Shown here piece by piece: positions 24,601-37,199 of a DNA stretch of 64,000 bases. Origin of the DNA: Psoroptes ovis. Lineage: Eukaryota; Arthropoda; Arachnida; Sarcoptiformes; Psoroptidae. The stretch spans positions 1,426,001-1,490,000 of the forward strand of contig PQWQ01000005.1 of NCBI GenBank assembly GCA_002943765.1, given 5' to 3'. The notes beneath the pieces are model-generated. The model saw only the letters and a program-made list of their open reading frames with translations, had not been told where the DNA came from and did not search any database. The first letter of the stretch is position 1. The number at the start of each line of letters is the position of its first letter. Both the position numbers and the translations under genes were made by a program.

Positions 24601-25629
24601 CAAATCAACCTCAAACACGAAATGGTAAGCAACAGAAATGTTCTCAAATCAATTACTAATTATTCTTTTACATGGCAGAAACGAATCATCGATTGTCATC
24701 AAACACAACTGCAGCAATAACGATGTAGAATCTTCAGGTGTTGTTGGTAATGATTGCTGCAATGATGTAAATGAAAATGTGGAAGAATCGAATCAACCTC
24801 GAACAATTAAATGGTAAGCAACGAAAATGTTCTCAAATCAATCACTTATTTTTATTTATCCTGTACTTAGGGATGAATCGAAGTGACCAATCATAATGAA
24901 ACATAATTAGGATGGAATCATCGAACTTCACGATCTTTATAATCAATGCTTGATAATTATACATCAATGGATTATTAATCGCAGCCATAGCGATTTGGAC
25001 TATAATAGATTTAAATTTATAAATCTATAGATTTATTCAATTTTTCATTTGATTCCTATTAATTTTATATTAATTTAATACCAATAAAATTAATTTTTGA
25101 GCAATTTTTATAAAACCTCAATGGGATTGCGCAATTACCGGAACAATCGATTATTGGACAGGAACAATCGATCGGCTGCAAAATCTATCGATGCATCGAT
25201 AGCATGCTATCGATGATTTCGATATTTTTTAGCACACGACCTTCCTCTAAATGGGGCCATGCCTTTGGCTGTACAAAATTTTCGTAACTATTTTCAGTAC
25301 AAAAAACAATCGAAAGTTTTCTAACTATTTTCAGTGCTTTTTTTTTATAAGTTATTTTGTTGAGTGTAAACAATTATAATTGTTTTTTTTTCATACGAAA
25401 AACTGATGAAAATATGAAAAAAAAATGTCAATATCAATGTTTGTGTGTGTGTGATTTTAAATGATTCAAAAATTTTGACAAGAGTCAGTGAAAATGTGTC
25501 AGAATTTGAAAAATGTAACAATCATTATTGTCATAAATATATTTATGACATTATTGACTAGTGGGGTATAGTCAATTTCAATCTTGTCATTGTTTTGTTT
25601 GTATAGTCTTTCAATTTACAATTAAACAA
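24601..25629. other. Intergenic with a duplicated exon-like segment and nested palindromes
   Basis: Near 24,606-24,660 and 24,798-24,850 the same ~50-bp sequence occurs twice (AATCAACCTC...AATGGTAAGCAAC...TGTTCTCAAATCAAT), each with a GGTAAG donor-like site. The stretch between reads as an open exon-like frame (NESSIVIKHNCSNND). It may be a broken 5' part of the inverted transposon copy. Perfect palindromes lie at 25185-25215. No intact gene. Confidence 0.4.
25185..25215. repeat. Two overlapping perfect palindromes with TATCGAT cores
   Basis: 25185-25202 is an 18-bp perfect palindrome (CTATCGATGCATCGATAG). 25194-25215 is a 22-bp perfect palindrome centred on AGCATGCT with CATCGAT arms. They share nine bases. 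ATCGAT also occurs just upstream at 25147 and 25168. Confidence 0.9.
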
Positions 25630-27344
25630 ATGAAAATGATGAAAGATTTAATCGAAAAACTTATTAAACATTTATTTTCAATTTATCAACGATATGATTT
25701 AAATTTTTATCGTCGATATTTTAATGATTTACGAATAATTACATCGACAACAACGCCAACAACAATATTCAACAATTATAATGTAAATAATGAACAAAAA
25801 TATTTAAAATGTCGTTTAAAAAATCAAATATTGATCATTATTATGATTATTTGTGATTTAAGATTTATTTATTTACTTTATATTTCAATTAAATATCCAA
25901 ATGATTATTATTTACATTTAATTAATTTTAATGTAGTATTAATCGAAAATGTTGATTATTCAATGTATGTTTGGTTTATTACATATTTTCTAATGTGCAT
26001 TTATTTTCGATATATTCTTTATTTTCGTAATAATACAAAATCAACACGATTAATTCAAACAATATTGATTGATGAAAATATGAAATTTTTTGATGCGAAA
26101 ACGATTCGTTTAAATAATGAAAATGATGATGCTGATGATGATGATAATGATAAAAATCATAATCAAAATGATGATCACAAAACAATTAATGGCCATGATA
26201 CAAATTATTATCTTCGAAATATTAAATTTTGGAACAATATTTATCGACAATTGTTGGATGATTCATATGTGTTTACATGTAATTATTATTATCATTATTA
26301 TGATTATTATCATTGTTCAAATGTATTGATTTCATTTTATTTTTTGATTATTATTTTTGATTATTTTCATTTGAAAAAAACAGATGTTGGCATAATTATC
26401 TATGAATTTCGATTCTTATATCATTTATTTCAATATTATTTAATTGATTATAATTTATTGAAATTTTTTTACGGTGCATTATGTCAAACATTTTTATTAT
26501 TGTTATTTTTATTTAGAGCAAAAAGTAATATTGATTTATTAACAATTTATGGTTCATTTCAAATTATCATAACGCTGACAATATTTATGCGTTTAAAACA
26601 ATTGAAAACATTTTTAATATTATTATCAGATTATTGTTTGAAAAGAAGATTATTAAGAAATAATAATAAACAAAACGATAATAATAATAATAAAAATGGA
26701 AATCATTTAACCAATTTTGAACGATCATCATTAATGATATTATATAATATTAAATGTAAAATAACAAAAATTTTATTATTAATCAATGATACTGATGATA
26801 CATATGGCCATTTAATGGTAATAATGATCATTGTTAATTGTCCAACAAATGCTTATCTTTTGGGTCTTTTAATTCATAAAAATTTAACTATTTTCAGTAA
26901 AATTGTATTCATAATGATAATTAGTTTTCAATTATTATTTATGTTCATATTTCATTGGATAACAACCAAATATAGTAAACATTTACATCAACCATCAACA
27001 ATAATGATTAATTATTATCCAAAATTTACTCAATCATTTAGAAAAAATCTTCGATTTCATTTAAAATTATCATTATGGATACAATCATTTCATGTAAAAA
27101 ATGTATATGGTCTTACATATTTAAAAGCCGAAGTAATTACATTTCCTACATTTAAAAAGGTTAGTTTGGTTAATTATTTTCATAAATTAATTTTTACAAT
27201 CATCATTATCATCATTAATTGATCATTAATTTTCTCATCATTTTTTTTTCCACCAAATAGTTTGTATTGGTTTATACGAAATTTTTATTCATTTCATATA
27301 AATTAATTAGAACAACAACAACATTGGCCAACAATGATTCATGA
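25630..27344 (+). CDS. 7TM chemoreceptor-like protein (gustatory-receptor-like), intact
   Basis: Exons 25630-26278, 26384-27159 and 27261-27344 give 502 residues. The first intron (105 bp) is a multiple of three and has no stop, so an unspliced reading runs through it as a Tyr/His-rich stretch; the splice sites T|GTAATT and AACAG|AT match the positions used by the paralogues. Start chosen at MKMMKDLIEK because the family N-terminus (NFYRRYFNDLRIITS) follows; the frame is open a little further upstream. Family motifs: NDYYLHLINFNVV, NTKSTRLIQTILIDEN, DTYGHLMVIMIIVNCPTNAY, HWITTKYSKHLHQPST, INYYPKF, FHLKLSLWIQSFHVKNVYG, final exon FVLVYTKFLFISYKLI. Same likely role as the 17-kb copy. No lesion seen. 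Confidence 0.65.
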
Positions 27345-28079
27345 TTCAAAAAAAAATTTCTACGATTCTACATACTTACACTTTAACGAATACGTTTGAA
27401 TCATTAATTATGATCATTATTTTTTTTTCAAACTTTCAAATATTCAAAATCAAAAATCTTAATTCATTAATTTCTGATTTTTTGAATAATAGAAAGAAAG
27501 AAAAAAGTTTCGAAATGATCATTGTCGAAAATTGTTTATTTAAATATAATGATAATGTAATTATAAAAATAGTAATAATCGATTGAAACAACCAACTGTG
27601 ATTCATACATGGTTACGAAATGAATTCAATTCTTCGAAATGGAATCATGAATTATTGATTCATTAGAATCATTAATAATAATGATTCATGATTAATGATT
27701 CAAATGAATCACAACATAATCATTAATTTTTTTCAATTATTAATCAATCAATTAATCGATTAAAATCAAAAGTTTCTTGAATATTTGATTGATATTTATT
27801 CAATTTGAATTGATAATGATAATAATTCATTCGATGTGACATCATTATCATTGTCATTTTATTGAACATTACTCAATTTAAATTATTAAAATGATCATCA
27901 AATCAGAGTTATTTCTGTTGGTTTGTCTGTTTTATTTCGTATTTAAAGTACAAAAATCAATAAATACATTGAAATACATTTTGACAAACAATGATTTCAA
28001 ATGATCAAATGTTTGATTTGATTTTTCGATATACCATAGTTCATAGAAATTGTATAAATTAAATTATCGAAAAGTACTT

Positions 28080-28112
<33 letters not shown>

Positions 28113-28386
28113 GTCATTGATCAAACATTACATGTATTTGCAAATAAATTATTGAAAATCTATCAAATTTTATCAGTCGATCATTGACAGCGCTAATCAT
28201 TGATAAACAATCGTCATAGTGCAAGTACGTATAAAGTACAGTATTGTTTATTGAAAAATTCAAAAAAAATTGATTTAAATTAAATTTATCGAATTGAATT
28301 TGATCAAAAACTAAGACACATAATCATCATTGATTGATCAAATAATAATTTTTAAAATTCAAAGTAGCTATGTTTGCTACACTATT
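27345..28386. other. Intergenic with an A30 run
   Basis: AT-rich spacer. An uninterrupted run of 30 A lies at 28081-28110; no retroelement body or target duplication is recognisable beside it. An 81-codon ORF at 27341-27586 overlaps the receptor 3' end and shows no features. Confidence 0.4.
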
Positions 28387-29308
28387 TTACCATTTTGGTC
28401 GAATCGATGCCCCAGTATCGCTAACAACGATTGATCCGGTCATATTTCGGGCATCTTCTGATAGCAGAAATGATGCTAAATTTGCAATTTCGATTGATTC
28501 AGGTAAAAAATTTAATAGCGTAGATTTAGCCATCGTTTCACTGATTGTGGCTATTTTATCCTCAGTCATACCGACTGAACGTAAGAAATTTGTTTTCACA
28601 GGTCCAGGGCTGTATATGTGATGGGACAGAAAAAGTGATGAAAACATGAATTTAATTGTTAAATCAAAAGAAATAAATTAAAAATACTTGATTGAATTGA
28701 CTCGAATTCCTTTTGGTCCTAGCTCTTGGGCGATTGTTTTTGTTACCATGTCAAGTGCTGCTTTTGCTGAACTATAAGCTATTGAATACTTTGAAAATTT
28801 CAGGAATTGATTAATTGATATTTTGGATCAAAATCAATTTGACCAACCGGAGTCGTTGATGCAATACTCGATATGTTCACAATGTTTCCTTTAGTTTTTT
28901 CCAAATACGGTGCAGCCAATCGACTTAACTGAACTACAGATCGAACATTCAAAGCGAAAACATTATCAAAACCTTCCATAAATTTTTCATCAGCCATAAA
29001 ACGGTGTGGTGTACCACCGCCAGCATTATTGACAAGAAAATCTAATTGTCCATATTTCTTAATTGTTTCATCAATCAATTTATCGGGAAATGATTGATCT
29101 AATAAATCGCCAACAATTTGTAATGGTTTATGACCAGTTTCACGTTCAATTTGTTCGGCAACATTATTCAATGCTTTGGAATCACGTCCAGTAATTGTAA
29201 CATGACAACCATATTGTGATAATTGTAATGCAATAGCAGCACCAATACCAGAACTTGAACCAGTTACTAATGCAACTTTACCGGTGAAATCATATTTTTT
29301 AACATTTG

Positions 29309-29315
<7 letters not shown>
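28387..29315 (-). CDS. Short-chain dehydrogenase/reductase (SDR), classical type
   Basis: NAD(P)-dependent oxidoreductase with a Rossmann fold. Exons 28848-29315, 28688-28788 and 28387-28609, joined by a 59-bp intron (GTTGGT...CAAAG, phase 0) and a 78-bp intron (GTATTT...ACAG, phase 2), give 263 residues, the usual length. Motifs: cofactor loop TGSSSGIG (~18-25), NNAG, active-site Ser in NISSIAS (~149-150), YSSAK (Tyr161, Lys165), GIRVNSINPGPV, and a C-terminal MTGSIVVSDTGASI strand. The first intron sits between Ser and Tyr; reading through it gives a false truncated protein. A run of As directly abuts the start codon. Substrate unknown. Confidence 0.85.
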
Positions 29316-29345
<30 letters not shown>

Positions 29346-29990
29346 AGTGATTCTGATCAATAATTGTGAAAATAATTAAATTTAAATATCATCATAAGTA
29401 ACAATGATTGAGGCCTTTTATATGAAGAGAAAAAAAGGCAAAAATTATCCACAAAAAAAATAATCAAATAATGGATGATAACAATGGTGTATAGCATCCT
29501 AGCAACAATTCCATCAACTCTTAGTCCATTATCACCAGACATTATCATCATTGATTGATGATAAATTTTTTTTTTAGAAAAAACTAGTCACGATTAATAC
29601 AGCCAGATGGCAGCACATGTAATGTTTACATTATTTTCCAAAATCAAATATCAACAAAAAACATATGATTTTTATCCTTTCATTTTTAAATTTCTTCAAA
29701 TATCAATTTCAAAAGATTTGATAATTTAGAAAAATTATTATTAGCAGGAAATGACAAATTTTCACATTTGTTGAAAAAATATTTTGTTCTCTATTAAAAA
29801 TTTTCAAAAGTTCTTTGCTTCCATTTACAGACATCACCTTTATTTGTTTTTGCTTTTTTCCTTATTTTTCTTCATACCATAAATTGTCAATAATCAATGG
29901 TAAGTCAATCTCTTGTACAAAATGTTCGAAATGAAAATTGATTTAATTTCTAGTTTTATCATATAGTAATATATTGAAATATAACCAAGA
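29316..29990. other. Intergenic, shared promoter region of SDR (-) and DDHD (+)
   Basis: T30 run at 29315-29344, immediately 5' of the SDR start on the minus strand. The two genes diverge from this 675-bp interval. An acceptor-like ..TTTCTAG near 29,953 upstream of the DDHD start suggests a non-coding first exon, but I cannot place it. Confidence 0.4.
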
Positions 29991-32240
29991 ATGAGTCAAA
30001 ACAATTTAAATAATAATAACAAGAGTAATAATTCATTATTACTAAATCAAACAAATTTAGCTTGGTCTCAGCCAACTGGATTTAGTTTAGCAGCGCCTTC
30101 ACCTTCAATCAATCAATCAGAACAACAACAGAAACAACAATCAGTGGCTACTAATCAAGATAATCAATCAACAATGACAAACAACCAATCACAATGTGAT
30201 ACTAAAAATGATAATACAATTCCTCACAGTACTAATAATGAAACATCTTTGGCTGAATCATTGGTGAATTTTGTACACGATAATCAATCTACAAATACTT
30301 CGCAAGCATCTACACCTACGAATGAATCTATGAGATATAAAGAAGTAGATTATCATTGGTTTTATCAAAAAAATCCTGAAAATAATCCTGATGATTGGCA
30401 AGCATTTTCAATGTTTGATAGCTATCAATTGGAAGCAGCATTTCAACAAAATCGTTTAGATGATTTAATACCTACCAATGGTACCAGATATGATGTAAGA
30501 ATAAAAGATCGTTTACGTTGGCCAGTTTATTGGCAAGGTTCAACAAGTTCTGTATCACGATGTTCATGGTTCTATAAACGTGAAGCTGATTTCAAATTTG
30601 TACCATACCCTGAATATATTGCTCTTGTGTTGGAAAATACACATCGGTTAGTCTTATACTGAATCTTTTTCCTTTTCATTTATCTAATTGTCATTAAAAT
30701 CATATCACATAGTGAATGTTTCACCACAAATCAATGGAATCATCGTGTCGATTTAAATGATCAAGAATTTTTCGTTTTCTATTCACATGATTCTGTTTAT
30801 CATTATTTCAATGATGCCGTTGTACAATCACCATCATCGAGTGGTTGGTCAACATTGACTGCATCAGATCCTGCAACACAACCACGTTATTGTTATCGAG
30901 GCCCATGGTTAATACAATTACAACCAGAACGTGATGAATTATCATCATCGGTTCGACATTTATTGTTTTTCGTTCATGGTATCGGTGAATTTTGTGATTT
31001 AAGTTTTCGTCGACTCAAAGAGGTTGTCGATGATTTTCGTACCATTACACAAGAATTATTATTAACACATTATGGTGCTGAAAATGGTCGTGTTGAAGTA
31101 TTACCAATTACATGGCATCAAGCATTGCATACGAATACGTTGGATAATCGTTTACGTGAAATAACATTACCATCAATACAAAAATTGCGTTCATTCACAA
31201 ATGATACCATATTGGATGCATTATTTTATACATCACCAAAGCATTCAAATTTCGTGCTAAATTACGTTGCAAGTGAATTAAATCGTCTCCATAAACTCTT
31301 TTTACAGCGTAATACATATTTTAATGGAAAAATTTGTTTAGCCGGTCATTCACTTGGTTCATTAATATTATTCGATTTATTATCTTATCAAATACCTAAA
31401 AATATTGTAAAAAGTGATCAAAATGCAGCACAACAACAATCAAACATTAATTTTACCAGTGATAATATTTATAATAATAATCAAATGCAACAATTAGATT
31501 TTGAACCTGAATGTTTGTTTGCACTTGGTTCACCGTTATCGGCATTTTTAACAATACGTGGTATTGAATTATCAGCCGATTTCCACTTGCCAACATGTCC
31601 AGGTTTTTTCAATATTTATCATCCATACGATCCAATCGCATACCGTTTCGAGCCGTTGATTAATCGTGAATTTTCGAAAATCAAAGCACAACTTGTACCA
31701 CATCATAAAGGTCGTAAAAGAATTCATTTAGAGCTGAAAGATTCATTACAAAGAGTTGGCACTGATTTAAAACAAAAATTTTTATCCGGGATACGTGGCG
31801 CATGGGATTCAATATATGGTTTTGCTAAAGCACATGTTGAAGATCAGCAACAGGAGCAACAATTATCAATCACGACTGAAACAACGGCAGATTTGAATGA
31901 AACACAGCAGCAGCAATCAATGATTGATCAACAAACATCAACTTCGATATCAAATTCGCTATCCGAATCAGCAATCGATTCGAATATGAATGAGCAACAA
32001 TTACAGCGAATATTATCAATGAATTTTGGTCGATTGAATCGTGGTCGCCGTATCGATTATGTGCTACAAGAGCGGCCATTTGAAATTGTAAACGAATATG
32101 TATTCGCAATAACATCACATGTTTATTATTGGTTTTCAGAAGATACGGCATTGTTAATGTTACGAGAATTGTTTGAACCACAATCCGATCAATCTACGCT
32201 ACAATCGAATGAATCACATAAACAGGTGTCAAGCGCATAG
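29991..32240 (+). CDS. DDHD-domain phospholipase A1 (DDHD1/DDHD2 family)
   Basis: Intracellular phospholipase A1 family acting on membrane lipids at ER/Golgi. Exons 29991-30646 and 30713-32240 (CG|GTTAGT...CATAG|TGAA, phase 2) give 727 residues. The first ~110 residues are Gln/Asn/Ser-rich. A WWE-like region follows (YHWFYQKNPENNPDDWQAFSMFDS, quoted in part, to RCSWFYKREADFKFVPY). The lipase core has LLFFVHGIGEF and the nucleophile motif GHSLGS (~430-435). The DDHD domain spans ~488-711: LFALGSPLSAF, HPYDPIAYRFEPL, RRIDYVLQERPFE and SHVYYWFSEDTALL supply the D, D, H and D. No SAM domain is visible between lipase and DDHD, which favours DDHD1 over DDHD2 or SEC23IP. A Gln/Thr-rich insert interrupts the DDHD domain. 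Intact. Confidence 0.9.
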
Positions 32241-32735
32241 TCCGTAATTTAAATTTTTTAATCTCAAAAAGTTATTGATTCGAGATATTATCTTTAAAAT
32301 TCTTGTTATAATATTTATGATAAAAAATTGTTTTTTTTTCGATTGATTTAATAAATAAATTTTTAAAATTAATTTTACTTGTCACAAATCAATTTGATGG
32401 TCAAATATTTATCAATTAATTATGTATGTGACCTTGTTTATCTAACCAAAATCTAATCTCAGATATTTATAATCACTGACGCATCATTGTGATTGATCGA
32501 ATAGATATAACTTAACAACAACAACAACAAAAAAAAACACTCCAAAGATCAAGTTTTTTGTTTATTTATTTAAAATTATTGATTATTTTAAGCCTTTTTT
32601 CAAATCATATAAATATGATTCAATAAATCTTAGCCAAGAATTATCCTTTACAATTATTTTAAATTGATTTCATCAATAATTGGAGAAATTAATCCTGAAA
32701 ATTCATCATTCAATTGATTCGACTAAAGTTCAAAA
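32241..32735. other. Intergenic, no gene seen
   Basis: 3' flank of the DDHD gene, with AATAAATAA-type poly(A) signals near 32,350, and 5' flank of the small secreted protein gene. Confidence 0.4.
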
Positions 32736-33546
32736 ATGCGATCATTTATAATTTTCGTGTCATTTTCATTGGCATTCATTGCTGTTGTATCAGGTTTGTT
32801 TGACAATTCAAATCATCATATTTTCATTGGTTTTTTAAATTTGCATTTTTTCAAATATTTTAGCTGCTGATTATAATATTGTCAATGGTTTAATGCAAAA
32901 TTATAATCGAATGAAAAAATTACTTGAATCTGAATCGAAAAAATTTCATGATAAAACTGATCAAGGATTATTCATGCGTTTAAAATTTCTGACCAGATAT
33001 CTTGATCAATTAATGGCTGAATTACAATCAGCATCATCGAAATCATTATCAGATGATAATGTTCGACAAAAATATCAATAATTAACCGAAGAATTATTAT
33101 TATTAGAAAATATGATTGAATTTGAGCTGAAATTTAATGAAAATAGACATAATGCATATAAAAATGATGATGATAGATTTTTGATTGCTCAATCATTATT
33201 ATCTGATTATAAATTATATAAAAATCATTATGATTATGATCTAAAACATTACGGTAATGATAATCCTGAAATGATGAAAGCGGTAAATCAAACAATGAAA
33301 GTAACCAATGATATGGCTGCACATATAAATATGTTTATGAAAATGAAACATTTTACCATACACGAATTGTATCAATTACATCAATTGGTACTGGAAAATT
33401 TAATGATACAAAATCGTTTGCTTAATGATCTATTTGCACTCGAACGTAATCATAAATACGATCATGATTATGACGCAACCAAAATATCAATATTGAAAAA
33501 AAATGGAATTCTTAAATATTTGAAATTTAAATTGAATGAAATTTAA
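32736..33546 (+). pseudogene. Small secreted helical protein, distant relative of the 40-54 kb array; in-frame stop
   Basis: Exon 1 32736-32793 encodes a signal peptide (MRSFIIFVSFSLAFIAVVS); a phase-1 intron (GTTTGT...TTTAG) leads to exon 2 from 32864. This is the gene layout of the array genes at 40-54 kb. The frame reads to a TAA at 33079-33081, yet the same frame continues open for 155 codons to 33546. The residues flanking the stop (QKYQ, then LTEELLLLENMIEFELKF) align with the array motif GYEAQLSLLEAAIEGELYF, so the stop falls inside the conserved third helix. Downstream there is a further helical, His/Tyr/Asp-rich part without counterpart in the array. Read as a nonsense-broken gene; a 91-residue truncated product or a sequence error are alternatives. 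Confidence 0.55.
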
Positions 33547-33978
33547 AGAGGAATTTAATCAATGATATCGATTTGGTACGGAAGAAAGAACGAAATTCTA
33601 TTCGAAACATTGATTTGAATAATAATAATGATGATGATGATGATAATAAAATCATTTCAACAGAAAAAAAGAGCGTTTTACCATTAATCATAACCAAATC
33701 AAGACATTATATGTTTCGGCATTGATTCATATTGAAAAACATTTAACAAAATTATTTCAATTGAAACCCTCATTCCAAATTGACATTTGATAATTTTGAA
33801 ATGAAAATAAAATTTAAAATTTAAATGTATTATATTGAATTATTCTTGTCTTCATTATTCATTATTTCAGTAATGATAATATTTATCTTTAACTTTGATA
33901 TTATGTAAAGTCATGAGCTATGAATAGTGTACATTGAATGACTGCATGACAAACATATTCCATTAATTTACCGTATAT
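33547..33978. other. Intergenic, ends at the retrotransposon target site
   Basis: AT-rich 3' flank of the broken secreted-protein gene. Bases 33975-33978 (atat) are the left copy of the LTR element's target duplication. Confidence 0.5.
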
Positions 33979-34166
33979 AGTTGACGTTCTACGGACGTTT
34001 TCAATCAAATTTTATTTTCAAACAATTTTTAATTTTCAAATTAAACTTTCATTTTAATAATAATGGTAAACAACCAGCATCGTGTCATCCGTTATATACA
34101 AAAGCCAGGCTATATCTACCCAACTGAATATGTACATGAGTATATACATGAGTCACACATACGACT
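33979..34166 (-). repeat. 3' LTR (188 bp)
   Basis: Reads AGTTGACGTTCTACGGACG at the left edge and ends CACACATACGACT on the + strand. I see no difference from the copy at 38299-38486. Pol reading continues about 17 codons into it. Confidence 0.93.
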
Positions 34167-37100
34167 CCCCCCCCCACGTTTCAGCGGTCTCCCGCGGAAT
34201 TGAAAACGGGCCAGCGGATAATCACCAAGACATTTTTTGAGATGATTCAGATGTATTAATCTTCTTTTCCCAGTAGCATCCACCACAGTTGCTACTCGAT
34301 TTTCACTTATTTCTTTAATTACAAACGGGCCCCGCCACCTTTTGTTTAATTTTCTGGAAGTATTTCTCTGTTGCTCCTCTCTGTGCCAATAAACGCGATC
34401 ACCAATTTTACATTTCGATGGTCTGATCGTTCGGTCATAATATTGTTTGGTTTTGATATTTCTATTTTTCAAATTTTCCCTTGTTTTCATCTCAACTTGT
34501 AACGGATCATAACTCGGTAAGATTGTAGGCCACTTTTCATCCAAGGGAGTCTTAGGTTCTTGTTTAAATAAGGCAACGAATGGTGCAACCTTTGTGGTCG
34601 CATGTGGTGATGCATTATAAGCGTCAATCGCAAGTTTCACATTGGAGCACCATTGCTTTTGATCATCGATAGAACATCTAATCATCTTTTCCAATGTTTG
34701 ATTGAATCGTTCAATTTGACCGTTTGCTTGATGATGATAATCGGAAATATAATTGATTTTGACATCATTATCGTTGCAGACACGTCTGAAATTTTGACAA
34801 TCAAACTGCGTTCCTTTGTCTACAATAACGTTTTTTGGTTTGCCGAATTTCTTCATCATGTTTGTGAACCAATCTACAACTGTATTCGATAATATGTTGG
34901 GGATAGCTTGACCCACTACGAACTTGCTGAAAATATCCTGAGCAAGGATAACATATTTGTTGCCAAAATTTGACGGTACGAATGGACCACACAGGTCTAT
35001 CGATAAAGTTTCCCACGGTTTTAGATTTTCAGCCTGTCTTAAGACCATAGGCTCTTTTGTTTCAATATCATCTTTCTTTGTCTGGCAACTATAACATTTT
35101 TTCAAATATTCTTTCAATTGATGTTTCCACTTGGGCCAGTAGAATCTATTACGTATTAGCTGGCTGCATTTGTCCAGACCCAGATGACCAAATTCATCAT
35201 GCACGATGCGGAATATTTCACGTTGTGTTGCCAGATTATCAATTATTAATCGCTTGTTGGAACCAATTACTAAATATTCATTGCCATCAATAATTTCTCT
35301 ATTACTCGATATATTGGAAATCGAGCCACATTTTTTTAAAGATTGACACAAATTAATTTCAAGTCTGCTTAATGCATCCGCAACGACATTTTCTGACCCT
35401 TTTACGTACTTGATGTCGACAATATCAAATTCTTGTAAAAGAAGGGCCCAACGGCCAATTTTACCAAGGCAGTCTCTTTTACTCTGTATCCACCTCAGTG
35501 GTCTGTGATCTGATTCGATGATTATCTGACTACCTAGCAGATATGGTTTCCATTTTGTTAACGCCGAAATGATCGCTAAAGCTTCTTTTTCAATCGTACT
35601 ATATTTTCTTTGTACATCATTCAGCTTTTTACTAAAATATTCTATTGTAACACGGTGGCCATGTCGTTTCTGCATCAAAACAGCCCCTATAGCTAAATCT
35701 GAAGCATCGGCCATAATAATAAAATTATCATTCAAATCTGGTAGATGCACCACTGGATGCGAAGACAATTTATCTTTCAATATTTTAAATGATTCTTCAC
35801 ATTCATTAGACCAAATAAAATTCTTTTTATTTGCGGCATCATAGAGAGGTTGTGTTATTCTGCTAAAATCCTCTATCAAGGATCTATAGAAATTTGCCAT
35901 AGCCAAGAAACGAACCAGCTGACTAGAGCTCGCTGGTCTGGCGAAGTCCACTAATGCTTTAATTTTTTTCTCTGGTATGGACTTCGTGCGATTTTCAATG
36001 ACGTAACCCAGGAATTCGATTCTTTTCTTAGCGAACTCGCACTTCTTTTCATTCAAAACCAGATTTTCATTTTTAAACCTATTCAAAACAATATCGATGT
36101 GTCGTAGATGTTCATTCAAGTTCTTCGAAAATATTATGACATCATCCAGGTAACATTGAACAAATTTCAGATCACCTAAAATTGTCATCATCAGCCTTTG
36201 GAACGTTTGGGGTGCCGTCGCCAACCCGAACGGCATCCGAATAAATTCATATAGTTGGCCTTCCCAAGCAAAGGCAGTATATTTTCTAGCGGCCGGGTTC
36301 ATGGTTATCTGGTAATAACCTTTACAAAGGTCTAATTTCGTAAACCATACAGCTGATGATAATTTGTCCACTATTTCATCTAATCGTGGAATTGGAAATG
36401 AATCCTTATACGTTTGTTCGTTTAGCTGTTTGTAATTGATTGCCATTCGAACCGAACCATCTGGTTTAGCAATAGGGACAATTGGTGAACAAAATTCGCT
36501 TTTAGAATGTTGAATGATACCTTGCTTCAATAATTCTTTGATGTGTTCATCTAATTTAATACGCCATTTAAATGGACATCGGTATGATTTTTTAAACGGT
36601 TTTCTTTCCTTTAGAAAGATGTTATGCTGAATGCGACTATTACAACCAATACCGCTGAATATGTCTTTGTATCTATTCAATATTTCTACAATGTTTTTAT
36701 CGGGTGATTTTTCAATAGGCTGTTCGAATTCATTTATTGGCACCAGATCATCTGCAATTTTCAAACTGTTGTTCGCTGTTTCAACCACATTATTGACGTT
36801 TCCGATATCATGGTTATTGATTTCTATCGGCATGTTTTTATTAATAATGTTGTCACCGAAGATAACTGTATGATTTTTACCTTGTCTTAAATCAAACGCG
36901 TCAATCATATTCAGACCAATCAAAGCATCTTTATTTAGTTTATCCAACACAAGAAATAACAGGTGTTTTTGTTTGTCGGCTATTTTCACAGAAAAGCTTG
37001 CCCTGCCCAAGCATGTCCAAACAGACGCATTAGCTAATTTGATTTTTTTTTGGAATTAATTTTATTTTATTATTTTGATTCAACAGTTTGAATATTTCAT

Positions 37101-37199
37101 AAGATATGCAGGAAACATCTGCTGCTGTATCATATAGAGCTTTAAACATCTTTTGTTTGCATCTGATAGGAACTTCAATAGATGAATGGACAGGGCCCA
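34116..37199 (-). CDS. Retrotransposon pro-pol: protease, RT, RNase H, integrase
   Basis: The protease lies in the -1 frame relative to gag, from about 37,199 to 37,035, with active-site-like YDTAADVSCIS (DTA in place of DTG/DSG). An A9 run (T9 at 37043-37051) then separates it by one base from the long frame 37010-34116 (964 codons from a TTG), whose first ~60 residues complete the protease. In that frame: RT with FTKLDLCKGYYQI and YLDD (~287-290); RNase H with MADASDLAIGA; integrase HHCC finger (~604-643) and D, D, E at ~672, ~731, ~767; a C-terminal GPFVIKEI module without a chromodomain. Domain order is that of Ty3/gypsy elements. The one-base offset in A9 is either a lesion, an assembly error, or a site of slippage. 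Confidence 0.9.

Noticed and set aside
26279..26383. Tyr/His-rich insert in the 25.6-kb receptor
   Set aside because: Intron of 105 bp at the position used by the three paralogues; reads open by chance.
28789..28820. Apparent 32-bp frame-breaking insertion in the SDR gene
   Set aside because: A GT...AG intron of 59 bp (28789-28847) using an upstream GTTGGT donor removes it and keeps frame, YSSAK and length.
34653..36873. Several plus-strand ORFs of 70-90 codons
   Set aside because: Antisense shadows of the retrotransposon pol gene.
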